A stretch of DNA of 64,000 bases from Voacanga thouarsii (GCA_026120185.1 JANUWF010002342.1:7053501-7117500), one strand, 5' to 3'. Positions 45,557 to 58,819 are shown, counted from the first letter of the stretch. The notes: a model not told the origin generated them from the letters alone. A program made the numbers and translations.

Positions 45557-47892
45557 CCGGATGGCTTCTTCTTCCATGGCCATGCTCCCTCCATCTTCCT
45601 TGGACGATTTTAGGCATCTAGGAGTTGAGATCCATTCTAAACTCCTTCAAGGTATTCATCAACCAAGTAAGTCCCTTCAATCTTTCTTTTAAACTCTAGA
45701 TTCATGTCTCTAGGATGATGATGATAGAAGGTGGATTGTAATAGGATTTGAGTATGTATTGTTGAGATTGAAGCATGAATATATGTATGATTGTGAAGGA
45801 GATGGGATTTATGCATGGAAGGATTATCCTGGTTGTTTGTATGATGATTTGAGGTTTGATGCATGTTACCATGTCATAGGTAGTACTTGTGGTGAAGTAT
45901 GCTAAAGATTATGTCACCTTTGGTGAATAGGATTTATATTCATGTTGGATTATTGAAGCCATGATCATATTTATGCTAGTAGAGGTTAGATCATGTCTTG
46001 ATAAATTTAGATCTATGCTTGTATGCATGATTTGGATGATTTGATGAATTGAAGGATTGTATATGTTCATGATTGTGAATAGCCATGGAAATATAATCTT
46101 GACCTAGTTATCCCGAAGCTAAATTTTATTTCTTCAAATAAAATATTTAATATTATGATTTTTTGCTAGTAATTTCGAAGAAACCCTAGGAAGGGTAGAA
46201 TTGAAATATTATATATATTAAGGATATTTTAGTCAAATAAATAATATCTCTTACTAAAAATAAAATATATAGATATTATATAAAGTAATGAAACAACTAA
46301 AGCCTTTTATGGAAATAATCATAATTAGTAAAATACTTATTATTGTAAATTTAATTATTATCTTTTAATCAAAGCCTATTAAAACTTATTTATTATTTTT
46401 CAAGCAAGACTCATTAAAATTCATTTTCAACTAACTTTGGTTATCAATTATTTTCTAACAACTAAATTATTAATAAATCATTATTTTTCCTAAAAACCAC
46501 CTAAGACTCTTCATCAAATAAACTCTAAATTTTCTTAGCAATATTTAAACCTTTAACTTATTAGTACTTATTTCCCAAAACAGTAATTATTTTAAATATC
46601 AAATTACCCTTAGCTTACAAACCTAGTTACTTGTTGTTTGGCCTTAAAGCTTAGGACACTAGGATCATGATAGTAGTGAGTGGAGTTAATTTAAAATTGA
46701 GGAAGTGGATTGTGGCTTGAGATTGATTGTCGTTTGTTTTTGCCATGCGGGGTTAGGTCAGCTGTTAGAGACCTATTGTTGTGAGCGAGGATCAGGTAAG
46801 CTCCTGCATAAAACCTGATTGATGAAAAGTGTTAAATTATGGCAAGTCAAATGTAGAGTGCATGTGCACTCATTTTTGTAAAGGCAATTGAGGGTTGTCT
46901 CCTGTTTTATTTCCGATAAAGGGTTCATCTGAAAATTAATAGGCAGATTTACTCAAACTCGAAACTCTTTCTAAAACTGTTTTTGACAAAGATTTTGAAA
47001 ACCCTTAATTGCCATGTTCAAGTGGAACTGTGTTTTGTTCATTTTTCCCAAGTGGGATACGTTACGTTGAATACTCAATAAGGGTGGATTGCTAGGGCTA
47101 GTCTTTGAAGGGTTAGGGTAAGTCTCTCAGTAAGTGGCCACCTCTGAGGGATGAGTCCTTCCCGGATGAGATGTCAGCCCAGTAGGTCGTGTCGGTCCGA
47201 ACTAGCAGTTGGTTTTATTTCAGTCAAGTGACTGTATTTTGCCGGAATGGACACCCGGTTGTTGTGGGGTATAGAGAAGGAGGAGTATTTTGCCCGGTAG
47301 GCCGATCACCTAGCTGTTGTCAGTTTGTACAAAGTGTCGGCATTTTGACCGGTTATGGGACCCAACGTGTGGTAACCCATAATCATTTATTTTGAGTTGT
47401 TGATTTTATTGATTAAGGATGCTTGGAAAAGTCAAAACACCACTGTTGCTTTTGACTAATGTTTATTGCTTGCCAGTAATTCTTTTGTAAAGTTTTCATA
47501 CTTTGCATCTACGAACTGATTTCACTAAACACCCAAAGCACACACGGACTTATTGAGATTTTTTTCTTATCACCCGTTTTACCATGATTTCAGGTCGATC
47601 ATGCTGTGGGGATGAGTAGCTAGATTATGCCTGCTTTGGAAGATTTTCTGATGATTTATTTTTGTATAATGTTTTGGGGAAATGAGAGTGGATAAATTTT
47701 ATTACGGATTTATTTTTGGTATTTTGGGAATTACTCTTGGATTGAAATTTATTTTGGGATGTAATAAATTTTAAGTTCAAGTATCATTTATATTCCGCTA
47801 TTTCATTTGTGTGACCTAGTTATAAAGACACATTGTCCTTTGGACGGGGTGACATCCCCAGCCCTGGCGGGACTAGGTAGCGAGGTGTTACA
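44783..47892 (+). mobile_element. LTR C: chromovirus 3' LTR, second part
   Basis: Continues LTR C after LTR D and its duplication and ends GAGGTGTTACA at 47892. Frames 45417-45692 and 47189-47395 lie within it. The sequence beyond (AGTAAGACATTAAAT) is not a copy of the sequence left of 38401, as expected when the element's 5' half has been deleted. Confidence 0.92.
45521..45553. repeat. (CT)n microsatellite in LTR C
   Basis: About 16 CT units directly before TTGGCCGGATGG. Confidence 0.93.
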
Positions 47893-48060
47893 AGTAAGAC
47901 ATTAAATATTTAGCAGCCACCTATTTTACGGCCGCAACATTTCAGTCACTAAATGGTCGGGTGAATATTAATCAATGACTAATTTGCGACCGAATTGTCA
48001 GTTGGAAAAAGGGTAGTTCCTTTTAGTTTTTGTGATCATATTTGTACTTTTATGTTGCAA
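47893..48060. other. Possible CACTA 3' subterminal remnant
   Basis: Short sequence with motifs such as GGTCGGGTGAAT and TTTGCGACCGAATTGTCAG. Repeats built on GCGACC are common near CACTA ends. It could be the right end of the CACTA element that the chromovirus interrupted. No clean CACTA terminal repeat is visible, so this is inference. Confidence 0.25.
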
Positions 48061-48065
48061 TTTTG

Positions 48066-48288
48066 AACTAATTGTATTATTGGTGTTGTTGTTGTTGCTG
48101 TTGTTATTACTTTTATTTGCTTATTATTCGCTTTAAAAGAAAAAAGAAAAACAGCATATGATCTTTTTTCTTAATTTTTAACGTGTTAACATCCCTAACA
48201 TGTTGCTATAGGAATATTTTTCTCCTTTTTTAATATCTTCATCATCTTTAATTGGAGGAAGGAGGCAAAAAATAAAGAAGGATACACT
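48066..48288. repeat. Repeat S, copy 2
   Basis: Matches 26825-27045. Directly followed by unit U copy 2. Confidence 0.75.
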
Positions 48289-50390
48289 CATTGAAGGCAT
48301 GCATTATTACCTAAATACTTGGAATTAAGAAGGGTACAATTAAGATAGTTTCATTGACAGTGATGAACAAGATTGAGGGAATCTTCACATTCATATGGTA
48401 ATCCCATAATCATTTCTAGACACTCGATCTATTTGACAACAAATTTGAATAAAATACAAGTTTACATGTCTTTAGAGAAGGCAATAAAGTTGTAGATTTT
48501 CTAGCTAATTTTTGTTGCAATTCCCATGCTTCTAATAGGTTCTCATCTTTTGGGGCTCTCAATAGATGCACCAAAGCCTGTGTAATTTAGATCGGCTCCA
48601 AATTCCTACATTACACAATGTTCAGCTAATGATTTTTATTTTTTTATTTTTATGTGGAAGTGTTTTACATAGTTCCTCTCTTTGTACAATTTATTTTATT
48701 TAACAAATGTGCAACCTAACCCCTCATCGCCATGGTAGCTTATTATTATATTTTTAAAACAAAACCCAAAGTTGGGAATTCTAATAAAAATTATAGATTT
48801 CACTATTTTTCTCAAACAACTAATATAAGGAAGTATTATCATTGCATTGATATAACCAAATAGCTATGAACGTTGGTTGAAATTTGTTGTCAAAGTGAAC
48901 TCTATCATTCTCACTTCTAAGTTCAAACTAAACCCCTACCTCATTTCTAACCCATATTTTCTCCCAAAAATGTAAATTTTATGGGTATATTTTAGCGAAC
49001 ATTAATGTTTCTTTCAATACCCATAGTCCCTTCGGTGACATCTAATAAAATAATACAGAGAAGATTAATATGCCCCATATGAAAAGATGACCACACAAAT
49101 CGAGAAATTGTTCTAGAATACTTTTTATTTAATCATGCTTATCTATCTCTCTCACATTAATGAATAGCCCAATTTCCAAGTAAGTTTGACTTTGTCATTT
49201 TACCATTTTGCCTAGTAAAGTCCATTGTCTTAATATACTAGTATAACATTGCTAATCTAAACCCCCATTCACAAAAAAAAAAGTCAAAGCAATTGCATCA
49301 AATAAGGAGACCAACTTTTGGTTGTACGAAATAGAATAGTGGCTACACATGGTAAAAGAAAAAAAAAAGGCAAAATGACAAAATTATTATTTTGAAGTTT
49401 CCAGACTTCCTCTATTCATCTACTTGTGAAATATTATGAATTATGATGAAGGATGATATTTGGTAATAATTGCACAGAAGAAAATATTTAGAAATAATTG
49501 CACATAACCATATTTTAGCTTCATGCACCAAAGGAATTGTAAAAAAAAAACATTAAAACGGTGCTACTTTATATGCGCAAGTAGCATTTGACAATCTTGA
49601 GCTCTCAATTTGTTTCAATTCAGCGGAAGTTTCATGGAAAGAAGATACAAAATGAGAGAAAGTTTCACCAGAACAGTCGTCTCTATGAAATTCTTCCTTT
49701 GTTGTGAATATGAAACATGACAAACTAACCCAAACACTTGAATCCCTCGTCCCTTTCAGTTTTTCCACCACTTCATCCGCATTTTTCTGCAAACCAACTA
49801 GGCAAAAAACAAAGAATTTAACCTATTAAAATAACCATGGTACATCAACACAAAATGAAGAAAAATTCAATCACGAAGATCAACCCTCATCAACCAAGTC
49901 TTCCTCGAGATCAACCCCCTCCCACTCACTTTCTTTAGTCTCAAACCCATTTTCCTATGAAGGCCTATTCATAACATGTTTTAGAAGTGATTACTCCCCA
50001 CTTCTTGATTACCCGCTCCTGTCAAGCTCATAGCAAGTGACTTTTTGTAGTTAGGTGTTGAGCATGAGCCTTGGAACTTCTATGCTCCTCCAAATATACC
50101 ACAACTATAAAGGATTGGAGTTTCATTCAACTTTTTTCTCTCCTCAGTAAGTGCAAACTATCGAAATAGAAATAGAACGTCCATCACCCAATGAACTCCA
50201 ACAACCTAAAATGAGATAGAATGTGCAACAACTTTTTCCACAATAGAATAGTGGATAACATAGATTATGTAAAACTTAGAAAAGAAACCTTCTAATGAAT
50301 GCAATGTAAAAAGAATTGCTACTCTTCTCACTACAAAAATGCTCCCAGACTGGCATTCCAGCCATGATCATGTACACACCACGGGACCTC
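48285..50390. repeat. Unit U copy 2, left part
   Basis: Matches copy 3 from 60077 (GGCATGCATTATTACCTAAA) and copy 1 from 6485. Compared with copy 1 it lacks about 665 bp near 49880 (equivalent to about 7130-7795), removing IBR1-like exon 1. The acidic segment survives only in part (49885-50060, minus strand). LTR E interrupts it at 50391. Confidence 0.85.
49737..49786 (-). pseudogene. IBR1/SDRA-like exon 2 remnant, copy 2
   Basis: After the acceptor TTTGCAG the minus strand reads KNADEVVEKLKGTRD, equivalent to copy 1's KNEDEAVEKLKGMRD. The surrounding open frame (49553-49792) extends beyond it into non-homologous sequence and lacks exon 1, so it is not a gene. Confidence 0.58.
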
Positions 50391-50642
50391 TGTGAAACCC
50401 CAATCAAAACCAGTCTTGGAGTAAGGGGGTGTTGGGATGCATATCATACTTTATTGTATGTTTAAATATATTTTTATATGATTTTCTGTGTTATGGATTT
50501 GAGATTTATTGTCTTGAAGGCTTGGTTGTGGGTATTGCTTGAGAAGGGCAAAATGGTAAATTTTGCTTGAGGTGGAAAAATGGAGATAGCTTGAGGATTG
50601 AATAGAAAATATTTTGTTTTTAGAGGGGAAATAAGAACAAGA

Positions 50643-50704
50643 GTTGTTGTGGTTTAGTGGTTAGAGCCTTAGAATTAGTTCTTGAGGTCTTGGGTTCAAA
50701 TTCC
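50643..50704 (+). other. tRNA-like module in LTR E
   Basis: A-box-like TGGTTTAGTGG (50650-50660) and B-box-like GGTTCAAATTCC (50693-50704), the best-preserved pair of the set, 43 nt apart. Confidence 0.52.
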
Positions 50705-53079
50705 ATCATAGGAGCTTTAGCTTGGTTAAATTTTATTTTTGCTTGGGAAGTAATAATTTCAGCTTTATGTGCTTGGAGTAGGGTGGAGAAGTTGTCCTAA
50801 GAGAGACATGTTAGGAGTATCCTCATTCTACTCATTTGCCTTACACGAATTTCCTAAGGGGAATTCATTTCCCCTTGATCTTTGATTTTCCTTATTTCTC
50901 AACTCATTAGTTTGATCAAGTTGTTCTAGCCATTTTCTTTCCATAAATTTTAGTAAAGTACTGTGGTTTTGAGGATCAAAATGTCTTAGTGAAAGACATC
51001 TTATGGTCTGAAAATGTGGAAGAGTTGTGGGAGATTCCAAGAGGATAAATCCCTCTAGTGAACTTGCTAAAAAAATTCACTCTAGCTAGGTTCATTTTCC
51101 TTCATGCATAGAACTGAAATTTTCCAGCTTTGTGTGCCTTCAAGGTGTCAAAATTCTTAACCATTATTCCCTCCCAAATGTTGTTAGAAAAAGACCCTTT
51201 TGTTCAACCTAGAATTTGGATTTTTTTGGCTATTTTCGGACTGCGCAAAAGTGGTACAAAACCAGAAAAAATCTTGTGCAAATCGCAGCTTTGGAGATCC
51301 AAAACCAAGCTGTTTTCTTCAAGATTTTGTTCAGAACCTTAGCCATGTTTTTCCTCCATGAAGAAGGCTGGAAACCAGCCTTGAAGGCCCCTAAAATTCC
51401 CCTTCAAACTCTCTGCAAGCTGGCTAGGAAATGGAAGTCGAAAACTGCCCAGGAAAATTCCAGCCTGCGAAAATGCTATGCAGATTTTTGTCCAGCTTTA
51501 TTTCCTAATTCTCTCCTAGCCAAAACCCCATTCTTGTTCTCCATAAACCACCTTTAAACCATCAGTAACTGAGCTCAATTATCTCCCTTAAGCTTCTGCA
51601 CGAAATTCAGTCATGGCTGCCTGAAAATCTCTCCAACAAATCTCTGCAATTATGCTTGATTGATTACAAAAATTCCAGCCACCATAGTTTAGCAACCTTC
51701 CATAAAGTATCTCTTAAATAACCAGACTTTTTCTTCACCATTATGCTCCTTTTTTTCAGCCACCATAAGCCTCCTTAAACCAGCTTTCAATCAACCGAAA
51801 TACTGCTCAAAACAGTCGGCCATGGTAGACTTCCAAAGCTCTCCAATAATCAAGATATTCTTGAATATTTTGTTTTCAAATTTGCTTCCTAAAAATATTC
51901 TTCTAGGCTTTTAACAACTAGCATTTCCTTTTCCCTTACAAACCAGAGAGCCATCTTCCTAAACCCTACAGAAAATTCGGTAGCCCTAGTTCTCACAGAA
52001 TTTCGGCAGCTGCAAAACAAAATCTCTCAAATCCCTTCAACCTTTAAGAACACACACAACACACCAAGAACACCTACTCCTTCCTTTAACCTAATACCCC
52101 TCCAAACCACTTCAAACCTTCTCTAAAATTTTCAGATTTAACCTACTCACTGCCGTGAGTCCATCAACACCATTCTTAACATCAAACTCCACAAACCAAC
52201 TTGCTAGTTTGGATAAAAAATTAGAAAATTCTGTGAAAGTTCAAGAACACCTTCAAGGTAGGTTTGTTCTAACAACTTCATCTTCTCCAATATTGATCTC
52301 TAGAGAAATTATATATGAATAAACATGCTAATGGTCTCTCTCTCTCTCTCTTTCTCATGGCCGAAACTCTCTTCTCTTGGCCGGATGGCTTCTTTTCCTA
52401 TGGCCATGCTTTCTCCATCTTCCTTGGATGAAGCTAGGCATCTAGGAGTTGAGATCCATTCTAAACTCCTTCAAGGTATTCATCAACCAAGTAAGTCCCT
52501 TCAATCTTTCTTTTAAATTCTAGATTCATGTCTCTAAGATGATGTTGATAGTATGTGGATTGTGATAGGATTTGAGTATGTATTGTTGAGATTGAAGCAT
52601 GAATATATGTATAATTGTGAAGGAGATGGGATTTATGCATGAAAGGTTTATCTTGGTTGATTGAATGATGATTTGGGGTTTGATGCATGTTTCCATGTCA
52701 TAGGTAGTATTTGTAATGAAGTATGCTAGAGATTGTGTCACATTTGGTGAATAGGATTTATATTCATGTTGGATTATTGAAGCCATGATCATATTTATAC
52801 TAGTAGAGGTTAGATCATGTCTTGATAAATTTAGATCTATGCTTATATGCATGATTTGGATGATTTGATGAATTGAAGGATTGTATATGTTCTTGATTGT
52901 GGTTAGCTATAGAATTTTGATCATGATCTAGTTGACCCTAAGCTAATTTTTATTTCATGAATAAAATATCTAATAATATAATTTTACCAGTAATTTCGAA
53001 AAACCCTAGGAAGGGTAGATCTGGATTATTATATATAATAAGGATATTTTAGTCAAATAAATAATAGCTTTTGCTAGAA

Positions 53080-53115
53080 TATATATATATATATATAGAT
53101 ATATATATAGATATT
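53080..53115. repeat. (TA)n/(GATA) microsatellite in LTR E
   Basis: TA run with GATA interruptions, near the TA-rich position seen at 2027 in LTR A. Confidence 0.85.
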
Positions 53116-55133
53116 ACTTAAAATAATGAAATCAAATAAAGCCTTTTATGGAAATAATTATAATTAGTAAAATATTTATTACTAAAAATTTAATTAATAT
53201 CTTTTAATCAAAACCCATTAAGAATTTATTTATTATTGTTCAAGCAAGACTCATTAAATCTATTTTCAACTAATTTTAGCTATCAATTATTTTCTAACAA
53301 CTAAATTATTATAAATCATGATTTTATTTAACACTACCTAGGACTCTTGATCAAATAAACTCTAAATTTTTCTTAGCAAGATTTAAACTTTCAACTTATT
53401 AGAATTTATTTCCCAAACCATTAATTATTTTATTAGGCTTAACTTATAAACCTATTTATTTATTGTTTGGCCTTAGAGCTTGGGACACTAGGATCATGGT
53501 AGTAGTAAGTTGAGTTGATTTAAAATTGAGTAAGTGGATTGTGGCTCGAAATTGATTGTGATTTGTATTTTCCCATGCGGGGTTAGGTCAGCTGTTGAAA
53601 ACCTTTTATTGTGAGCAAGAATCAGGTAAACTCCTGCATAAAACCTGATTGATATGAAATGTTTATTATGGCAAGCCAAATGTAGAGAATATGGACACTC
53701 ATTTATGTAAAGGAAATTAAGGGTTGAATTCTTTCTTATTTCAAACAATTGAATTATTTAAAGATCAATGAGAAGATTTAATCAAACTCAAAACTCTTTC
53801 TAAAATTGATTTTGACAAAGACTTTGGAAACCCTTAAATTGCCAACTTCATGTGGAACAGTGTTTTGTTCATTTTATCCCAAGTGGTAAACGTCGTTGAG
53901 TACTCAATAAGGGTGGACTACTAGGGCTAGTCTTTGAGGGGTTAAGGTAAGTCTCTCAGTAGGTGGCCACCTCTGAGGGGTGAGTCCTTCCCGGATAAGA
54001 CGTCAGTCCAGTAGGTCGTGCCAATCCGAACTAGCAGCGTTCTTTTTAGTCAAGTGACTGTGTTTTGTCGGAATGGACACCCGGTTGTTGTTTGGGTATA
54101 GAGAAGGAGGAGTATCTTGCCCAGTAGGCCGATCACCTACTTTTGTCAGTCTACACAAAATGTGGCATTCTGACCGGCAGTATGCACAAAGTGTGACATG
54201 CTGACCATGCGGTTATGGGGCCCAACGTGTGGTAACCCATGACCATTTCTTTTGAGTGGTTGATTTTATTGATTATTTATGGTTGAAAAATAAAAAACAC
54301 CACTATTGCTTTTGACTAATGTTTATTGCTTGCTAGTGATCTCTTATAAAGAATTTTATACTTTGCATTCACGAATTGTTTTCTTCCGACACTTAAGCAC
54401 ACACGGACTTACTGAGATTTCTGTCTCACCACCATTTTTACCATGATTTCAGGTCGATCCTGCTGTGGGGATGAGCAGCTAGATATTGCCTGCTTTGGGA
54501 GAATTTTCTGATAATTTATTTTGTGTAATGTTTGGTGAAGATGAGAGAGGATGAATTTTATTATGAATTTGTTTTAGGTATTCTTGGATTGATTTCTTGG
54601 ATTTATTATTATATTTTTTTATGTAAAAAATTTTAAGTTCAAGTATCATTATTCCGCTATTTTATTTGTGTGACCTAGTTATAAAGACCCATTATCCTTT
54701 GGACGGGGCGACATCCCCGGCCTTGGCGGGCCTAAGTAGTGGGGTGTTACAACCTCAACTAACAGAGTGATCAAATTTTAATAAAAAATACACATATAAG
54801 AATAATTATAAGGCTTATAATAAGGTCCCTGGATGGATAATTCATTTTAAATTGTAAGGAATATCATTTTTCTCTTATGATAGCATAAAAGGAAGCATAC
54901 GCTCATTTTCCTGCCAAATTTGTCACAACATAAGAGTAAATCCAATTTCCTTCAAAATTACAACACAGCTTTGAATATAATTTACACTAGTTTAGTTACA
55001 TAGAAAAAAAAAATCCCTTTCTTAGCTCAAAATGATGATCGAAATTTGTTTAACAACAGAAGTTCCTGGGGAAAAGGATAACCAGAGACATGGTGCAATA
55101 GTAGAACATTTCATGGAAATGCTAACAAAAAAT

Positions 55134-55363
55134 TCAAGCTTTTTAGATTTTGGAAGTATGGTTTGTACCTCTGTACCAGTCCAAACATTCCTAGTGTGCC
55201 TCTTATGTGAAGCATTGCCACTTTTTCATCCTCTCCTTGTTCCTAGCTGAGCTGTGTACCTAGCTCCCAAGTAGCCAGAGTATACATAGGATCGACTAAG
55301 ATTCTAGTTTGCTGGGCAATCTTTTGGCATTCTTCAATTTCCCCTTTCAATACATTCCCAAAT
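55134..55363 (-). pseudogene. D-cysteine desulfhydrase 2-like last exon, copy 2
   Basis: The best copy of the three. After the acceptor it reads [20 protein letters not shown] and [19 protein letters not shown], then a TAG where copies 1 and 3 have CAG (Gln), then [20 protein letters not shown] and QRYKPYFQN. It keeps the Gln codon before RYKP that is a stop in the other two copies, and lacks copy 1's 10-bp deletion. HIRG replaces the HIGG seen in copy 1, which would damage the glycine-rich loop. Lesions: the TAG after TQLS and an extra T near 55141. Confidence 0.75.
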
Positions 55364-56364
55364 CTAGGATAAGATAAAACACCTAAGCAAAAAAATGGCA
55401 AGTCAAAGATACAATTTTCGAAGACATAAGCAGGATGTGAGCAAAATAATCTTGTGAAATTAAGAGAAGTGAGATTAAGGAAAACTGTGGAAGGTATATA
55501 ATAAGGTCTCTGATAAGCAAAAGTAAAAGTTTTCTGGAAAGCTTTTATGTTAAAAACAATCAAAAAGATAGTTTTTGAAGGAATACAAATATTGAATTTT
55601 GGAGGAAGATGCACCATCAACCTAAATTTAGCAGAGAAGAACATAGGTAATAAGTTGAAATAGCAAGAAAACTATTAAGTAAAATGAGAAACTTAGTAAA
55701 TGATAACAATAGAATAAACTTAGTAAATGCTAACAACAGAATATCTCACGGGCCATAAAACAGATTCTCGTGAAGAACAAGGTTGCAGATGGAGCTTACA
55801 GTTCTAAAATCCACAATTTTTTTTACGTTATCCTCGTATGATGTCTAACTACAAAGTCCAGGTGTCCAGCGAGTACACCAAAAGATAAATTTATTCCAAT
55901 AATCACATCTAAAGAAGGTGAGTGACATTATAACAGAACACATATAAGACTAACTGTTATATCTTAGAAATAAAAAAAGTTGATTATCCATGTGACTTAA
56001 AAGCCCTAATGTAACGGATTAACATTAAATAAATTGACTTTTCTTTCCTTTTTTGCTTTTGGGAGGAAGGAGGATATCCTCATCTCAGTAACCAAGTTCA
56101 AATCCCCAAACCATGCAAACCGTCGAATCAATAATTACGAAAATTTATGCTTCTGCCATCTAATAAATCAAGCCCACGCCTACAAATCAAACCAAGATAG
56201 AATAATAAGAAGAAAGAACACTACAAATTAATGAAACGAATGTCTCATCTCCTCTTTACATTACATATATAAATCTATAGAGCATGTTCTCATGGTCAGC
56301 ACTCCTAACCGCCTGGAGAAATCCACAACTAAGACCTAACCCGATAGCAAACAACCAGAATTAC

Positions 56365-56524
56365 CTTTTCCGGTACCAGAAACACCCTTAGACGCCTCCA
56401 ATGGCCCTCTCAACCATCACTAAGCTCACTATAGCCCTTAATCGACACCTCTAAAGCAGTCATTTCCTTAGCCTTCTTCAATACATCTCTTACCTCAAAC
56501 TCCCCATCGACAAAGCAGAACCAA
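56365..56524 (-). pseudogene. Unidentified exon, copy 2
   Basis: Same exon as 9896-10054, with acceptor and donor kept. Reads WFCFVDGEFEVRDVLKKAKE and MTALEVSIKGYSE, then the stop common to all copies. The start of this copy (FCFVDGEFEV) is probably closest to the ancestral protein. Family unknown. Confidence 0.5.
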
Positions 56525-56566
56525 CTGTAAAAAATAACCCAAAATAATTTCCCCCTAAACTATCTA

Positions 56567-56807
56567 ATACTGTTGTCGGAGAACAGTATTATGAAAGCTT
56601 GGATTTTATTAATTTAACCATATTTATATGTTTATATATTTTTTGTGTAAATAGGTGCCATTTCTTGTTGTTTGTATGATTTATGAATTAATGTGCTAAA
56701 TGCTATATTTAGTGTACTAATTGTACTTACTTGAATATTTGTAAATTCCAAAACCTTACTTTCTTATTCTCTTTTCGGGGTTAATTCTTGGTTTATGATT
56801 TGATGAA
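56567..56807 (+). mobile_element. Athila-type leader fragment
   Basis: Matches the leader at 12575-12820, starting inside the primer-binding site (TGTTGTCGGAGAACAG). It is joined on the left to unit U without a transition and on the right to a reversed Athila-type LTR. Confidence 0.75.
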
Positions 56808-57997
56808 TGATGCGTAAGGATTTATTTGGGTATAAAATTTACATAAAAACTAAGCACATTCCTAATTAAGTTTACATTAAAACGTTAAACCCAAATTACA
56901 CATATGAGCAAGCGTACCCATCAATAACCGAGCATAGGGTTCAAACGAGTGTCGATCCTCAATGAACAAGTATACATTAATCACATTTCTTTCATTGTTT
57001 AACCGACTCGATAAAGTGAAAATAAAATAAAAAGGAAAATACAATAAAATAAAATAAAAATATATACATGTCAAGGATGGAAAAGTATGCAATTCAAACC
57101 ATTGTTTAGACAACTATGATCTTAAAGTAGCCAACCTTTACCATAACCAATTATTCTCTTGACATCATGAAGGATTAAAGTAGACTTACTTCTTTCCCAA
57201 TTCATGAATCCCTATTTTCTAGATAACTTAGCATCACATACTCTGTCTCAGTCAGTCTTACCCAAAAGATGCATTAAACACAATCCTTTGATTAGATTTC
57301 CATACTCTGGCAAATTTAAAGCATGAAATTAACCAATGAATCCATACTCTGATAGGCATCAATTAACCTTTAATTACCAGTTCTTAACAATTAATCTCTT
57401 TCCCAAGAAATTTAAGAGACAACAAATATGAAATTAATCAAATTGAAACCTCCATCAACCCCTTTCCCAAAAAAGCCAATAGAAGGAAATAATCAATTAA
57501 TCCCGTAATCAATCCAAGTAATTAAATACTAAGAATAATAATCAACCAATCAAAAGATCAAACGACTCTAAAAATCATGAATATCTACAACAATATCAAA
57601 TTATAATAAAACAATTAACATCTCATTGTTCAAGAAAAAGAAAATAAAGTAAAAGAAAGCACTCATAGACAAGCCTCTTTCTTCTTCCTTTGAAGACCTT
57701 CTTGCACAACCCTCATTGAATTGAAGAATTCCTCATTTGATTTAGTGATTTTCTATGTGATCAATGAATTCTCCAATTTTCCCTTGTGTTTTTCATCTAT
57801 TTATAGGCTTAGGAAGTGCATAAACTCGTAGGTACAATGTTCTTGGCCGAGTAAAAGTTGGAAGATACTGAAACTCCACAGATTACTAAAAATCGCATAG
57901 AAAAATCAAGCACCGCTTTAACTTTAGGGTACAGCCAGCGCCGTCTTAACTCTTGGAGCTAGCACCGGTTCCACTCTGTTTTGCTCTGTTTCAACAA
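56808..57997 (-). mobile_element. Athila-type LTR, truncated
   Basis: Plus-strand TGATGCGTAAGG at the left is the LTR terminus (minus strand ...ACGCATCA). The body matches 30095-31300. It stops matching near CTGTTTCAACAA at about 57990, where Sirevirus-type LTR sequence takes over. The frame 56877-57113 is LTR sequence. Confidence 0.8.
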
Positions 57998-58819
57998 CAA
58001 ATCAAGGCTCATCCTAAATGGGTTTTACACCACAACCTTGATGTTCAAAAAGGATTATAGAAATGTAACAGCGATAACTCACACTTTTGAGCAAATGCGC
58101 AAACAAATGAGAACTAACAACCTTTACCTTTTTGAAGCAATTGTATTTCAATTTGAAGCACTATTGGAAAGGGAGATTTTTGTATTCTAGAGAGTAAGAG
58201 TGTTTCTTAGAAAGATAAGACAAAAATTTACTTTAAAATCGAGTTTTGAAATCTTTTATAGAGGCAAAAAGTAAAGCCCCAATGGCTAGAAACGATTAGT
58301 TTCACGCTGTCAGATTTTTCAGAGTTTTGGACTCAAGGATCGAACGAAGGGAGTCCAAAAGGTGGTCCAAAATGGCACTTTTCTAAATAGAAACATTTTG
58401 ATACTATTCATAGAGTTTTGGACGAAGCTTTTGGATGCAGAGCCATCTAAATTTCTCAATCCAAAGATCTGAAGACTTAATACTTTGAAATCCTTTTGCT
58501 TATGTACTTCAAGATAGAGATAAACTGAATCACAAAGTAAGGAAGACATAGGAATTTACACAAAATACCTTAACAAAATGATTCCTAGTCTAAAATTCTT
58601 TCTCAAGGACATCATGATCTTGTTAGCTCTTAGGTTGAGATTGTTCTTAATCCATCATCACTTTGGATTCCATTTCCTCAAAAGCTACTTAGCAATCTTA
58701 TTTGTAAACTTTGAAAGAACTGAGTCAAACATATCTTATCACATATAAATGACACAAGTTTGTCCTCATCAATATTTTTCATAAATCAAACACAAGAGAA
58801 TGCCCTTAGGGCTAACTCA
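57991..58819 (-). mobile_element. Sirevirus-like copia LTR, truncated orphan
   Basis: Matches 17800-18632 and the 5' LTR at 25556-26822. On the minus strand it opens TGAGTTAGCCCTAAGGGC at 58819. Its other end is missing at the join with the Athila LTR. Frames 57981-58190 and 58319-58549 are LTR sequence. Confidence 0.82.

Larger units (their letters stand above)
50391..54751 (+). mobile_element. LTR E: solo LTR in unit U copy 2
   Basis: Opens TGTGAAACCCCAATC and closes GGGGTGTTACA. Duplication ACCTC at 50386-50390 and 54752-54756. The empty site survives in unit U copy 1 (CACGGGACCTCAACTAAC near 8290-8307). 4361 bp. Frames 51130-51342, 51216-51557, 52325-52516 and others are LTR sequence. 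Confidence 0.95.
54757..56566. repeat. Unit U copy 2, right part
   Basis: Resumes after LTR E and follows copies 1 and 3 to CCTAAACTATCTAAT at 56566, where it is replaced by an Athila fragment. Confidence 0.85.
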
